A DNA stretch of 64,000 nt from Phymatolithon calcareum (lineage: Eukaryota; Rhodophyta; Florideophyceae; Hapalidiales). The stretch lies in contig OZ345352.1 in NCBI GenBank assembly GCA_977006965.1, positions 434,001-498,000 on the forward strand, read 5' to 3'. The notes beneath the pieces are model-generated. The model was given only the letters and a program-made list of their open reading frames with translations. It was not told the DNA's origin and did no database searches. Shown here in pieces: positions 10,742 to 21,352 of the stretch (positions are counted from its first letter, which is position 1; every line of letters begins with the position of its first letter). The translations under genes and the position numbers were made by a program.

Positions 10742-13219
10742 TCAGTGTTGGTATCGTTTGCGTCGATACTCTGCCATCCATTTCGGAATCGGCGTCTTCG
10801 CCCGGCGGAAAAGCCGAACAACAGCGTTGTAGGGCACGTGGTGCGGAGGTTCCCATGAATCTTCCTGGTCCGCGTCTGTCCAGCGTATCAAGAATTGTCG
10901 GCGTTTGGGGTCAACGTCCACGATCTTATCGAAGTGCAAGTCATCGAAAGTATTTTCCCGTGCCGATTCCGGTGTTCTGTTGGATGAGCTTGTAATAGGG
11001 CGCACAATGTCACCGCCCGTGATGGGTTTTGACGTGGATCGCAATACACTGGTTGTGGGAATTATCGTCGAGGTGCGCCGCGGGGATGGGGGTCGACTCT
11101 CTGACTGATTGGTGCGGCCCATCTCCCTTGTCTCGTCTACCGGAGGCGCAACGCCGATGCGGTCTTTTGATACGACGTCGGTGAGGCCATCACGTAAAAT
11201 TTTGAGCGCATGTGATTCAGTCGATATAGCTTCGTACGGGCCATCAACTTTCGATTGCAGCTTGTGTCGCCGTCGAATACCGGATGTCTTGTCGGCAGTC
11301 TTTGTCTCTCGACTGACATACACCATGTCGCCAGCCTCGGGTGGGCGGAGTGGACGCACTTTTTTGTCAAAATCTGCCTTATACCGCGCTTGGGCCGCTT
11401 TCAATCGCGGAGTTGATGATTCCATTAACCTTCGAATTGACTCGTAAAACCGATCCTTCTCATAACGGGGTGGCTTGGCGCTAGCATACGGATGTTCAAA
11501 AGCAAGGGCTACCGGACCGGGTGGGTGGGAAAGGACAAGGTCAAACGGCGTCAACCCTGTTGCACGGTGGACCGTTGTGTAGTACGCGTAAGCAAGAGTC
11601 TCTGAATATTCATGCCAGTGCTTAGGGTTGTCCGTCACGAACGCACGTAAGCCCGCTAATAGGGTCCTGTTCATTCGCTCCACTTGCCCGTTGGTTTGCG
11701 GGTGGTATGCCGTGGTGTACAGGTTTGATATTCCCATGCGGCGACAAATACGCTGAAAAAACTTCGAGTTGAATTGCCCCCCGTTGTTGGAGACTAACCG
11801 TGCAGGTGGCCCATACGGGAAAACCCAGTGCGTGCAAAAAGAGAGTGCCACGGTTAGTGCCGAGATGGTTGACAAGGGTACAACTCGCGTCAGTTTGGAG
11901 TAGCGGTCTGTGATGACCAGCAGGAATCTATGTCCCTTTGAGGATCGTACCAACGGCCCAAGGATATCGATGGCCACGAATTCGAGTCGTTTAGTGGTTG
12001 GGAACAGTTTCATCTTCGTTGAATGAGAACAGAGCTTGACGCGTTCCTTCGCGCACGCGTGGCAGTGCTGGGACACTGCACGAACGTTGGAAATCATGGA
12101 TGGCCAGAAAAAGGTCCTCCGAAGTGTGTAAACATTCGCGAAATACCGAGGTGTCCAGCTAATGGCGTGTGGTGCAAGAGAAAAAGTACCCTTTGCCTCA
12201 AGGAAACCGGTACTAACCTGTAATGCTCCGTCCACTGCCGCCACCCGGACGAGCACTCCCCGTTCGTCTTCTTCGTAGGTCAGTTGTACATGGTTCTCAA
12301 CCATGTACTGGCAGATCGACTGGCACCACCGGTCGGTGTCCTGTTCGCGACGCAGCTCTTCTATTGTGATTGCCGTCGGGGTGTCTGTCTCTACTTCGAA
12401 TACCCGTACGGAAGCAGGACGAGACAGCACCGCCCGGTCCACGGGGTCATCTTCGTCATCCCAGTCGATGTTTTCCGACGACGCGGAGTCCACTCGCATC
12501 ATCGGCGAAAGAGAACATTCTGGAGCGTCATGTACAAGTAGGCAAGGTATATCGGTGTCCGGGCTCACGGTCATCTCACCAAATATTGGTAACCGAGAGA
12601 CGGCATCGGCGAACTTGTTTTTCGCTCCTTTTTTGTAGTGCACTGTGAGGTCGAATTCCAAAAGGCGCAACCTCCATCGTGCGAGGCGACCACTTACGTC
12701 CTTCAAATCCATCATCCACTTCAGGGCTTGGTGGTCGGTGTACATATCGAAGAGACGACGTTCCAGATATGGTCGGAGTATCTGCACAGCCCAGATCACT
12801 GCGAGACATTCCTTCTCGCTGACGCTATAGTTACGTTCTGCGGGGGCTAGTGAACGACTCCAAAACCCAAGAGGGTGTCTTGTGCCGTCTTCGTGAGTTT
12901 GCAACAGTGCACAGCCGACTTGATACTCATAGGCATCTGTGTCGACCGAGAACGGCAAGGCAGGTCGAGGAAGCTGGAGGACCGGTGGTGATGCGAGTGC
13001 CTTCTTAAGAAGTTCGAATGCTGCGGCCTGTTCGTTATCCAAGGGGGAGAGGCGAAAATGTTGTCCCTTCACTAGCAAGGCATTCAAGGGGGCAGCCGTT
13101 CGTGCGAAGTTTGGGACAAAACGTCGGTAAACATTACACATGCCAAGGAAAGATCGCAATTGCGACTGGTTGACCGGATGTTGTACACCGGCAATGGCGG
13201 CCGTGTTCTTTACCGCCAC
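10742..13219 (-). CDS. gypsy 1 pol: RNase H, integrase and chromodomain
   Basis: An 825-codon open frame. Residues about 15-60 are the end of the reverse transcriptase thumb (LRSFLGMCNVYRRFVPNFAR). RNase H occupies about 88-200, with Asp residues near 93-95, Glu near 137 and TDHQALKWM near 161-169. The integrase follows: its zinc-binding end shows HCHACAKERVK, its core shows VAIDILGPL, then DRYSKL, the interval TAYHPQTNGQVERMNRTL carrying the third acidic residue, and a GPYEAI-type beta barrel. The C-terminal 65 residues form a chromodomain (IVDVDPKRRQFLIRW ... DSWEPPHHV). Chromodomains on gypsy integrases bind histone marks and steer integration. It continues the pol polyprotein from 13210-15663 after a frame change near 13.2 kb, so it could not be made from one unbroken frame. 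Confidence 0.9.
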   Translation of the reverse strand: MAVKNTAAIAGVQHPVNQSQLRSFLGMCNVYRRFVPNFARTAAPLNALLVKGQHFRLSPLDNEQAAAFELLKKALASPPVLQLPRPALPFSVDTDAYEYQVGCALLQTHEDGTRHPLGFWSRSLAPAERNYSVSEKECLAVIWAVQILRPYLERRLFDMYTDHQALKWMMDLKDVSGRLARWRLRLLEFDLTVHYKKGAKNKFADAVSRLPIFGEMTVSPDTDIPCLLVHDAPECSLSPMMRVDSASSENIDWDDEDDPVDRAVLSRPASVRVFEVETDTPTAITIEELRREQDTDRWCQSICQYMVENHVQLTYEEDERGVLVRVAAVDGALQVSTGFLEAKGTFSLAPHAISWTPRYFANVYTLRRTFFWPSMISNVRAVSQHCHACAKERVKLCSHSTKMKLFPTTKRLEFVAIDILGPLVRSSKGHRFLLVITDRYSKLTRVVPLSTISALTVALSFCTHWVFPYGPPARLVSNNGGQFNSKFFQRICRRMGISNLYTTAYHPQTNGQVERMNRTLLAGLRAFVTDNPKHWHEYSETLAYAYYTTVHRATGLTPFDLVLSHPPGPVALAFEHPYASAKPPRYEKDRFYESIRRLMESSTPRLKAAQARYKADFDKKVRPLRPPEAGDMVYVSRETKTADKTSGIRRRHKLQSKVDGPYEAISTESHALKILRDGLTDVVSKDRIGVAPPVDETREMGRTNQSESRPPSPRRTSTIIPTTSVLRSTSKPITGGDIVRPITSSSNRTPESARENTFDDLHFDKIVDVDPKRRQFLIRWTDADQEDSWEPPHHVPYNAVVRLFRRAKTPIPKWMAEYRRKRYQH

Positions 13220-15663
13220 TTCGAGACGTCCCGGATGGATGACAGCCCCGTCTCCTGCAGGACCTCCAAGATTTCTGCAACGTGATTGAGATGGTCGTCG
13301 AGTGTTTCGGAGAAGATAATGACGTCGTCAAGATAAACCAAGCAAGAGTGCCACCGGTATCTGGTGAACAAAATGTCCAGCGTTCGTTGGAAGGTGGCCG
13401 GTGCATTGCAGAGGCCAAATGGCATCCGCTTCCATTGGAATCACCCGGCGTGATAAGTGAAAGAAGTCTTTTTCCTGTCACCAGGTGTCACCGGTATCTG
13501 CCAGTACCCACTGTTACAGTCGAGGGTTGTGAAAAACTTGGCATTACCCAGGCTGTCTAGGCAGTCATCCATACGGGGTAATGGGTACGAATCTTTTACT
13601 GTTAGTGCGTTCAATCGTCGATAGTCCACGCAAAACCGCATCGATCCGTCCGTTTTCGGGACTACTACGACAGGGCTTGCCCACTCCGTCTTCACGGGTT
13701 CAATAACGCCCTTTCCAAGGAGTGTATCTACCTCCTTTTTGATCAGTTTCCGGGCTTCGGGGCCCGTTCGGTAGGGAAGTGACGCGACCGGTCGTGCTCC
13801 CGGGACCAAATCGATACGGTGCTCCGTTGCCGTTACCTCCCCCAGATGGCCTTTCCACATAGACGCAAACCGTTCTAACATGGCCCGAACTCGGGTTCGA
13901 TCCGAGTCAGCGAGATGGGTTAGGTCCACATCCGCGAGCGACGGTGTTTTTGTCTCGTCTGGTGCCTCCGGTTCTTCTCCGGTTGATGTGTGTTGCAATT
14001 CTGCAGACCCCTCGAACATATCGTCTCCGAAGTTAAGGGCAAGAATCTTGATTGGCGCCGGTCGTCCGTGGCCGAGTTTTTCGTTTCGACTCAACCATAC
14101 CGCGGTAACTCCAAAGTTTGCGACTTTAACACTGAACGGAACATTTGGCCGAATATCTGCGATTCCGTTGCTGAGCGCCACCCGTTTTTTCTCGTACAGC
14201 TGGTTCAGTGGTTCAGTAACCTGAGTTCCCCCAACCGGACAGGAAACCGGTACAACTGTTTCCTTTCCTGGTCCCAGGAGTGTTCTTTTGACAACGCGAA
14301 TTGCGGAGTGGGGTGCCCGGTCATGGTGGCCGATTCGCGGGGATTCCGCAGATGGATGGTCGTGAAGGCCAGAGCAGCTACGACGGAGTATGGGGACCTT
14401 TTCATCGTTGTCGAGAACGCATATGCGTTGCTTGATTTGGAGCGACTTCACCTGGTGTTCGATGTATTGACATCCGAGGATTGCGTCGGCTCCCAGGCGG
14501 CGCACGACGACGAAAGGTTGACGGCAGGTTTGCGACCCGACTGTAACTGTTAGAGTCAAGATTCCCAATGTATCGAGCGGGTGATTCGATGCACTCGACA
14601 ACCGAACGATCTCCTGGTCCCGGTCCATGGACGAAATTGCTTCCGGTGCCAACATGCTCGCCTTAATCAAGTTTGGCCCTGCCCCCGTGTCTAAAACCGT
14701 GACCATATGCTGCTGCGTGGTCTTTACGGGCCCTATCCGGGCATTCAATTTATAATTGAATTGAGATAAATGGCAAACTGGGTTCAGCCCTGACCTGTAT
14801 TCGGCGAGTGAGACTGTTGCGGGTAGCCCGAAAGGGCGCTGATCGCGGGCGGACATGCCCACATGGAACCGCCCCTCTAGGGATCTTATCACGTTGACCG
14901 GTCTCTCGGAGACGAAGGGCGGTTTACGAAGAGGCCTATCCGGAAAAATGGCCTTATTTGGTAACGGGGGGCCGGTGTTGGGGTATTCCTGCACCGTCCC
15001 CCATCCTTTTTTTGCATTTTGTGTCCTAAGACGTGGGGGCTTCCCGTAGGTCTTCTTGCTGTCGGATAAGTCTTGAGGGGACTGAGCCCCCTTCTGAGTT
15101 GGCCTTAATTTGACAGCTGCTTCATATGGCGGGTGAAGCGAAACTGGCGGTGATCGCCCTAATGTCTGCAGCCACGATTTCTGTTCCGGACTTAGTCGGT
15201 CATAATTTGCGCCTGTCCAAGTTGCGTATTTTTCATCCAGCGCAGTCCGGCTAAGGTGTGGGCAATTTGGTTTTCGGTGTCCTAGCTGGAAGCACTCGAA
15301 GCATATATCTCCAGGACGGTCTGTCAACCATCCAGGTCCCCGTTTTGCATCCCCGATCCGATTCGGGCTCGAGCTCCGCAATAGACGCGAATCCGTCATG
15401 TTGATGACAGACTGTCTTGGAACGACGATGTTCACCGGAAGCGGAACCGGCAGCGGTGCGGGATAATAGCCCGTATCATCTGAGGGAGCTGTCACGCTTG
15501 ATTCTGAAACTGCGGGGACGTATGACAGCTCTGTCGCCGCGGACATCGACGGAGTCCGAGACGGGGGGCAGTGGTCCCCCATTGCTAGAACGCGGTCGTC
15601 GCGTATACGGGCCGTGTACGCCCTTCCCTCCTCTAAAGGGGCCATCCTCGGTTTCCACGGCAT
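13210..15663 (-). pseudogene. gypsy 1 pol: nucleocapsid knuckle, protease and reverse transcriptase (frameshifted)
   Basis: A 740-codon frame (15663-13441) continues in another frame at 13425-13210. A zinc knuckle CFECFQLGHRKPNC (CX2CX4HX4C) lies at residues 121-134 and binds packaged RNA. The aspartic protease active site is VTVLDTGAGPNL near residues 321-332. The reverse transcriptase begins near residue 635 (KGVIEP, then ASPVVVVPKTDGSMRFCVDY, PLPRMDD) and ends this frame at TSFTYHAG; the polymerase motif YLDDVIIFS is in the second frame near 13.34 kb. All catalytic motifs are recognisable. The break lies between the palm subdomains, so the enzyme is not producible as it stands. Confidence 0.9.
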
Positions 15664-15686
15664 TCACACGTCCAATCTTTCGGACA

Positions 15687-17722
15687 TTACCCTTTGAGAT
15701 GGCTCTGTTTGTGCCCTATGTCAACGGCCTGTTTAACGAAATCATCGAATGCGTTTGGACCAGTATAGTCCTTCCGAGATGACCGCATGCGATATCGTAC
15801 GTCCGAACGGACTCCAGGCAAGAATCGGGTAATGAGTTCCTGTTGGGAGTACACTCCTGCGACAACCCTGGCATGCGCGGAGATGCGGTCAGCGAAGGAC
15901 TGATCGTCTTCACCTTCGTTTTGAGAGAGGCAATCCATTTTTTCCATCGCATCCTCGAGGTATTCGTCCTTTGCATATGTACGGAGGAACCATTGCACCG
16001 CTTCCGGCCACGTGCTAAACCCACTAAGTCGGGTTTCTCCGTCTTCACGATGGGCGTCGAATGCATCCCGCGCGTTACCGTCAAGAAAGCTCTGCCAAAT
16101 CAATAGGGCTGCACCTTCCGCAATATTGTTCATGTCTAGTTGCCGTTTGAACACAGGCAAGAACCGCAGGCAGCTTATCAGATTCTTTCCGTCAAACACG
16201 TACTTTTTCATCGTGTGGTCTAACCGACGGGTATTGACTCCGATATGACGCGTGACCTCTCTACCCATAAACGAGTCTGTTCGTAGAAGGCGGTACTTCC
16301 GATACGACAGTATGTCTCGGAAGCGAGGGTCGCTGGGCTCGATTTCCCGTAAACCCCTCACTTTGGCGCCTAGGAGCGGACGACGGCCATATTGCCGAGA
16401 GGAAGCTTCGGCACGGTCCCAATTGCGCGCTTCTCTCTCCGTATGCCTTTTCTCTGGCGGGTCTTCTCTCGACGGCGTATCTGCCTGCGCTCGATAAGGC
16501 GCTCTACGGAAGAACTGGAATCATAACCACTGCTGGAAGATTTTGAGTCCTCAATGTGCTCGCTTTGCCGAGCCCGTTGCTTTGGGACCCGGTTCGGGTA
16601 TTTGTCCCGACGACAGTCTTCATCGTGACGGTAGGTGGACCCCCAATCACCGAAGACTGATTCGTCGTCACTTGTCGATGCATCCGGCCAGGGGCGTCGC
16701 TGAGGACGCCCATTTCGATCGAGCGACGGAAGCAGCGTTGCACCGGTTGCACCGGTGGCTGCGGACTGCAACCGGAAAATTTCTTCGCTCTGGCGGGACA
16801 AGGTTGCTTGAGCGGGTGTCAACTGGCGGGTCAGCGATATGAGCCGATGCACCACTTGTCGTTGGACTTCTGCAGCGATCAAATCCTGGATTTGCAGCTC
16901 CTGTGCCTGGAAGAGATCGCGCTGCTCGTATGCCAGTTGTATGTACTCCTGCTTCATGCGCGACATTTCTCTGAATATGACCTCGCTAATTCCCTTCGCC
17001 CCGGGGGCTGCGGTACTACCCTTCAGAAAGGGTGCTTCCGAAGGTGTGTGATCGAGAATTGGTGGGCCTCCTTGGCGCTTAGAGTTCTTGTGGCCTGGTA
17101 TCCTTGCCGGTCCAATCTGATTGACAAATCGAACAGCTGGAGTCGCTTGTTTCTGCGGTATAGGTTCAGAAGTCCCCGGAGTTCCGTGTCGGTATGGTGG
17201 ATCTGTTTTCAGTCGTCCTGCCGATAGTTCTGGTTGTCCATTTTCGGTTTCTGCCGGACTAGTGAAGGACACCGTTGCATGTCGTGGAATTGATGGGGCC
17301 TCGAAAAGGTCTTGTATTACGGGAATGTGTTCCCGAGTAATGTGCGTCGAAAGGACTTCAAGTTTTTCGTCCCGGCTTGGGGGCGGAGCGATTAGGGCCG
17401 ACACAGTTTACGTATTGTATCGGGGAGTTTCGAAAATCCCTCGAAGGTAGGCTTCCTCGATTGCAGGCGTATCCATCCCGCTATCGGGTACGCAGTAGAG
17501 CTCATTAGCCGCGCGTGCGGCTGTTCCAATATGGGACCGGGAGTCGGAGGTGTCATCGGCACGACCTACCGCATGCAGCCCAGCATCCGCGGTAGTAGTA
17601 GTAGCCGTCATGTGATGGTCCACAGAGAGCTGTAGTTGTTCAGCGTCGGCTACAAGAGGATCTGGCCGCTCTGGGAGATTCGCCCTGCGATCTTGCGAAC
17701 GTGGCCCTCCCCTAGGCGTCAA
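15687..17722 (-). pseudogene. gypsy 1 gag (one stop, one frameshift)
   Basis: Gag forms the particle that packages the element RNA. The minus strand is open from 17722 to 17408; after a single in-frame TAA the same frame continues to 16370, then shifts and runs from about 16375 to 15687. The first part is low-complexity, Ser/Pro/Arg-rich with an Arg-rich patch near 16.45 kb. The last part (from GLREIEPSDPRFRDIL) is helical and contains ALLIWQSFLDGNARDAF, WFLRTYAK and ITRFLPGVRSDVRYRM, the usual pattern of retrotransposon gag capsid regions. The zinc knuckle is encoded in the following frame. At about 680 codons it is longer than a typical gypsy gag, mostly because of the N-terminal tail. Confidence 0.75.
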
Positions 17723-17868
17723 TCGTTGATCGAGGCGAAGTTAGGGGGCAGATGCAGATGCCACTCTTGATGTGCGGCCTCGCGTCATTATCTGTTGCGT
17801 AGTCGGTAGTCGTGCGGCGGAAGACGCAGCCTTCGGGGTTCGATCTTTTCCCATTCCAAAGCTCAGAT

Positions 17869-17885
17869 TCTAGGTCGAGAGACCA
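17869..17885 (-). other. primer-binding site of gypsy 1
   Basis: On the minus strand one base after the 5' LTR the sequence is TGGTCTCTCGACCTAG. The leading TGG would pair with the CCA end of a tRNA and the rest with its acceptor and T-stem. The primer tRNA cannot be named from the sequence. Confidence 0.6.
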
Positions 17886-17886
17886 C

Positions 17887-18230
17887 TGTAGTATAATGGT
17901 AGGGCAAACCCGGACTGTAAACGGGTGTGAAACAATCACGATGCGAAGGAAGAAGATAGAACAAAAGGGGACGAAAAGAATGCGGTGTGAAGCTACCTTG
18001 GGAGCGGTAGTTTAGGGAACCGTTATAGATGAAGGCACGAAAACCTCAGTCCTGGGGTGCTTGCCCCCTTTACTGTAGAGGGACGTCGAACGTGGCATAA
18101 GTAGCACGACGACGTCGCAGAGCAACACAAAGAAGCTAATTAACCTATCGTGGAGGTAATTGTAATTACCGTGGGTAGCAAATTCCTGGTCGACGCTGTA
18201 AGCCCGAACGGAACAATTCACAATACTACA
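17887..18230 (-). repeat. gypsy 1 LTR, 5' copy relative to the element
   Basis: Starts TGTAGTAT and ends ATACTACA and matches 8219-8561 along its whole length with about 18 differences by eye. It should hold the element promoter on the minus strand. No TATA motif is placed with confidence. Confidence 0.95.
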
Positions 18231-18660
18231 CCCAGTTCCCATAAAGGGTGCACATCATCTCTTTCAAGGCCAATGTTGATTGGGCTCTGATTCTCACTGC
18301 GTCCGGGGTGACATGTATGCCATATTCCCATAACGGCCTTATAAACGTTCGGTAAACCTCTAGGCTTCTTTTTGTATCGAATCCACCTCTGAACATTCCT
18401 AGTGCCTTCATCATCTTCAGTCTTGCTCGGCCACTCTTGATACGCTCAATGGTCTTGTCGTCTGCGGCTCCGTTACAGTCGAATATGATTCCCAGGTATT
18501 CTGTCTTCTCTCTGACGACAAGGACATCCCCCGCGAGCTTCATATTTCGGACTTTGCCTTGGTTTCCCGTCGATGAGATGACTGAGCATTTCGAGGTTAA
18601 CCAAGTCATTCCCGTCTCCCTCGACAATTGCGTGCATTCGTTTAGTAGTTCTTGGAGTTC
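18231..18660 (-). pseudogene. non-LTR retrotransposon A, reverse transcriptase C-terminal region
   Basis: Minus-strand frame open from 18660 to the gypsy 1 junction. It starts with ELQELLNEC, the segment that in elements B and C directly follows the FADD/VADD catalytic motif, then TGMTWLTSKCSVISS, EKTEYLGIIFD and YRTFIRPLWEYGIHV, typical of the thumb and following region of LINE-type reverse transcriptases. It ends at LKEMMCTLYGNW, exactly at the CCCAG duplication, and its continuation is at 8218-8065. An inverted-repeat element begins just beyond 18670, so the upstream catalytic part of this copy is missing. Its C-terminal tail is of the same type as element C. Confidence 0.8.
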
Positions 18661-18677
18661 TTTCTTTCTTTATTGCA

Positions 18678-19540
18678 GGGGGGTGCGGGAAATTTCGATA
18701 TCTGCATAAATGTGTAAACCTTTCCTCAAAATACTAGAGTCTCTGAATATAGATTTGGAGCTGCTTGAGAACATATATTTTGTTACATTTTTGAAAAGAT
18801 GCATTTGTAAGTAGGCTTTGCTGGACAATCAGCATGCTTCAATATTACGTGCCCTGAGTTCCGTAACTCGATATACTGCCCCGAAACTTTTGCGAAACTT
18901 TCGCGAAACTTATGCCTAGCTAAATTTTCGAATACAGTCATTGAGAATCTTTGTCAGGCGAAAGTTAATCGTTAAAATCGCTTGATTTCGCTTTTTAGGC
19001 CAAAACCTGGTACCAGAGATTGAACTTAAGCATATTTCTGAAATAGTTTACCAAAATCTTAAAAAAAAGTTGCCGAAAGTTACTGTCGAAAGTGCGAAAT
19101 TTCGCACTTTCGGCAAAAGTTTCGCAAATTGGACCACTACTTTTGCCCATATCATGCCCGAATTTTAGCGTTTCTTTTTCAAGTCCATGCGCAGCATAGT
19201 AAGACCTACTAATTATGCTGCACAACTATTAGTGTATCCTAATGGCGGCCGAACTTTTGCCCCTCGAACTCTACCTTAAAACAACGAGAGGCAAAACTTT
19301 CGAAAGTTTTTTAGTGTTGAGGGCCCGCCGAATATCACAAGAAGAGGAGAGAGTTACGAAACGTTCAACGTGTCTGTGCATCAGCAATCTGTCATAGCGG
19401 GCTTTTTGTGCATCTCTTTCCGTAACAGATGTCCCACAACAGCCTGGGTACATTACACACATTACACGTGTTTTTAGTTTTGATCTTTAATATGCTTGTT
19501 CCAGAGCTTTTGTGTTTTTTCGATATTTCCCGCACCCCCC
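18678..19540. mobile_element. non-autonomous inverted-repeat element (MITE-like), 863 bp
   Basis: Left end GGGGGGTGCGGGAAATTTCG and, on the opposite strand, right end GGGGGGTGCGGGAAATATCG: a 20-base terminal inverted repeat with one mismatch. The inside is AT-rich and non-coding, with a palindrome AGTGCGAAATTTCGCACT near 19089-19106 and repeated CGAAAGTT/AACTTTCG motifs. It lies between the upstream edge of non-LTR A and the 3' end of non-LTR B. No clear target duplication was found, and including the flanking CA/CT does not reveal one. The mobilising transposase family is therefore unknown. Confidence 0.65.
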
Positions 19541-19590
19541 AGATGACGTCAATTTTTAAGTTAACGCCTAAACTTGCTCTCGAGCAAGTT

Positions 19591-21352
19591 CTATTCGTTC
19601 AAATATTGGATTATCGCTACGGGTTTCTCTCTGCACAGATCTTCTACCGTTTTGCTCCGAACTCTGCCGATGAATTTCCGTCGACTAACAGCCCGTCCCG
19701 AACAATGTAGGATCATATGTTCCACAGTTTCCTTCACACCATACGGGCATTTCTTGCACATTGGGTCGTGAGGAAGTGGCTCATTCTCGCTGTGTCTATG
19801 GTGAAAGCTGGCGACGATTGGACAGCAATTAGTTATGAGCTGGTTGAGTATTACCTCAGCCCGTCTATGTGAGATGTGTAGGTCTTCCGGGAGTGTCGGG
19901 ATGGTAACTGGTTTGCTTCTACAAGGCGGTTTGATAATGGATCGTGCCGCTTCCATAGTGAGAGGTACCGCTTGATGTGATATCAGGCTTGATTCCGAGA
20001 TTCCCCGGCGCGCGAGCTCATCAGCAGCCTCATTTTTCGGGACTCCGCAGTGACTCGGTATCCAAATGCCTTCTATGTGAATCTCCTGTGCCATGATTTG
20101 TTCCATAAGATTCCATAGTTTCCGAACCATCTCTCCAAACATCCGCGGCTGGCCGTTGAGTGCGTCTATGCAGCTCTTGCTGTCGGTGAACCATCGGATA
20201 GTGCTGCCGCGCGATATCGGTAGACTGGATGCTGCCTGAAATGCGTGTACGGCCGCAAAAGACTCGGCGTCGAATGAGGAGCCAATGGCCCCAGCGGATA
20301 GCCCTTCTTCCAGTATCGCTTCTTCTCCGCGCAGCACCAAAACGCCCGCACCACCGACCTGTGGTGGGATTGTACGGTACATGTCGAGTGTGTCAACATC
20401 TTCATCGCATAGGATAACGCGCTGCTTCGAGGCCGTCGGGGTCGTTTCGTAGGCATGCTCGTCCCCGTCGCCGTAGACCAAGAGGACATCCGGCGGCTTG
20501 CCGTGTCGAGCTTCAAACCGTTTCGCTGCGTCGTGGTTCTGATGTTCGGGAGAGTTGAATTTCTTCAAGGTCGCGGTGTACCAACCTTCGTCCCATTTTA
20601 CGGAGACGCGTTCTCCGTGATTCAGATCCCAGATGTGAGCTTGCGGTATTTCTCCCACACTTCCATCTGTCCATATTTCGATATCCGCTGTTCTCACTGC
20701 ATTACGCTCCAAAATAAAGGCTTCTGTGGCGGCGCGCTTCTCCTCCGGTTCATCCTTCGCCGAAATAGGCGTTATGAAGGTCGTAAACCTGTGGCTTGAG
20801 CGATCCTTCCCGATTGGCGAGTGGAATCCCCTGCGTGGTAGAGCGAGGATCCCTTTCTCGGCCAGATAATATTCGCTTGATTCCCGCCATGACCCTACGT
20901 TGCGTCTTGGTTTGAGCTCGCGTGAGTGGGTTGCACGAGCCACTGGAGCCCCCGGTTCGAGTCGAAGTGCTTTCTCCATAACAAGATTAGCATCCATCTC
21001 TCCGATGTCCCGCAGGCTACGCATCCCTGTCAGTGCCCGAAGCTTGGCAACTGCCGTAGCTTTAAGGCAGCCGCTGGCCGCTCGCGCTGCGTCGTTTCGT
21101 GCGATTTCGACTTGTTTGATGTGTGAGTCGAAGCCATGTACTGCGTAGGATGATGCACTGTATAATACAACTGGCTCGCAGTAGCTCTTTCGGAAAGCCT
21201 CCATGGTCGGTGTCTCGGCGCCCCAAGATGTCCCTCCGAACGCTCGGATGAATCGAGTCTTGGACCGGATTTTCAGACTCACTTCTTGGAGTTCATTCTC
21301 ATTTCTTGCAAGTAGAATCACATCATCGGCGACATGTACGGGATGTGGACCT
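19591..21352 (-). CDS. non-LTR retrotransposon B: RT end, RNase H with inserted Tudor-like domain, zinc motif
   Basis: A 576-codon open frame; in-frame sequence upstream adds HVADD, the reverse transcriptase catalytic motif, so the copy is 5'-truncated inside the RT. A short internal deletion follows ELQEV: the 50-odd residues after it in elements A and C are absent. RNase H (about residues 212-450) keeps all four catalytic acids: D219 (WTDGSV), E353 (DAESFA), D380 (WFTDSK) and D434, plus the SHCG motif. Between D219 and the GGAG strand at 323 lie about 95 extra residues instead of the usual short hairpin; within them residues 232-295 read as a Tudor-like barrel (GERVSVKWDEGWYTATLKKF ... LLVYGDGDEHAY). 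A C-terminal CX2CX9HX4C motif (C522, C525, H535, C540) follows. The product would cut RNA from RNA:DNA hybrids during reverse transcription. Confidence 0.85.

Larger units (their letters stand above)
8219..18230 (-). mobile_element. gypsy 1: complete Ty3/gypsy chromodomain retrotransposon
   Basis: A 10.0-kb LTR retrotransposon on the minus strand. Both ends are LTRs of about 343 bp that begin TGTAGTAT and end ATACTACA, flanked by a CCCAG duplication. Gene order, minus strand: gag with zinc knuckle, protease, reverse transcriptase, RNase H, integrase, chromodomain. That order (integrase after RNase H) is Ty3/gypsy, and the chromodomain places it among the chromoviruses in the broad sense. About 18 differences between the two LTRs by eye (roughly 5 percent) and several frameshifts and stops show it is not recent and not autonomous. 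It interrupts non-LTR element A. Unusual feature: a long decayed frame on the plus strand between pol and the 3' LTR (separate entry). Confidence 0.95.
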
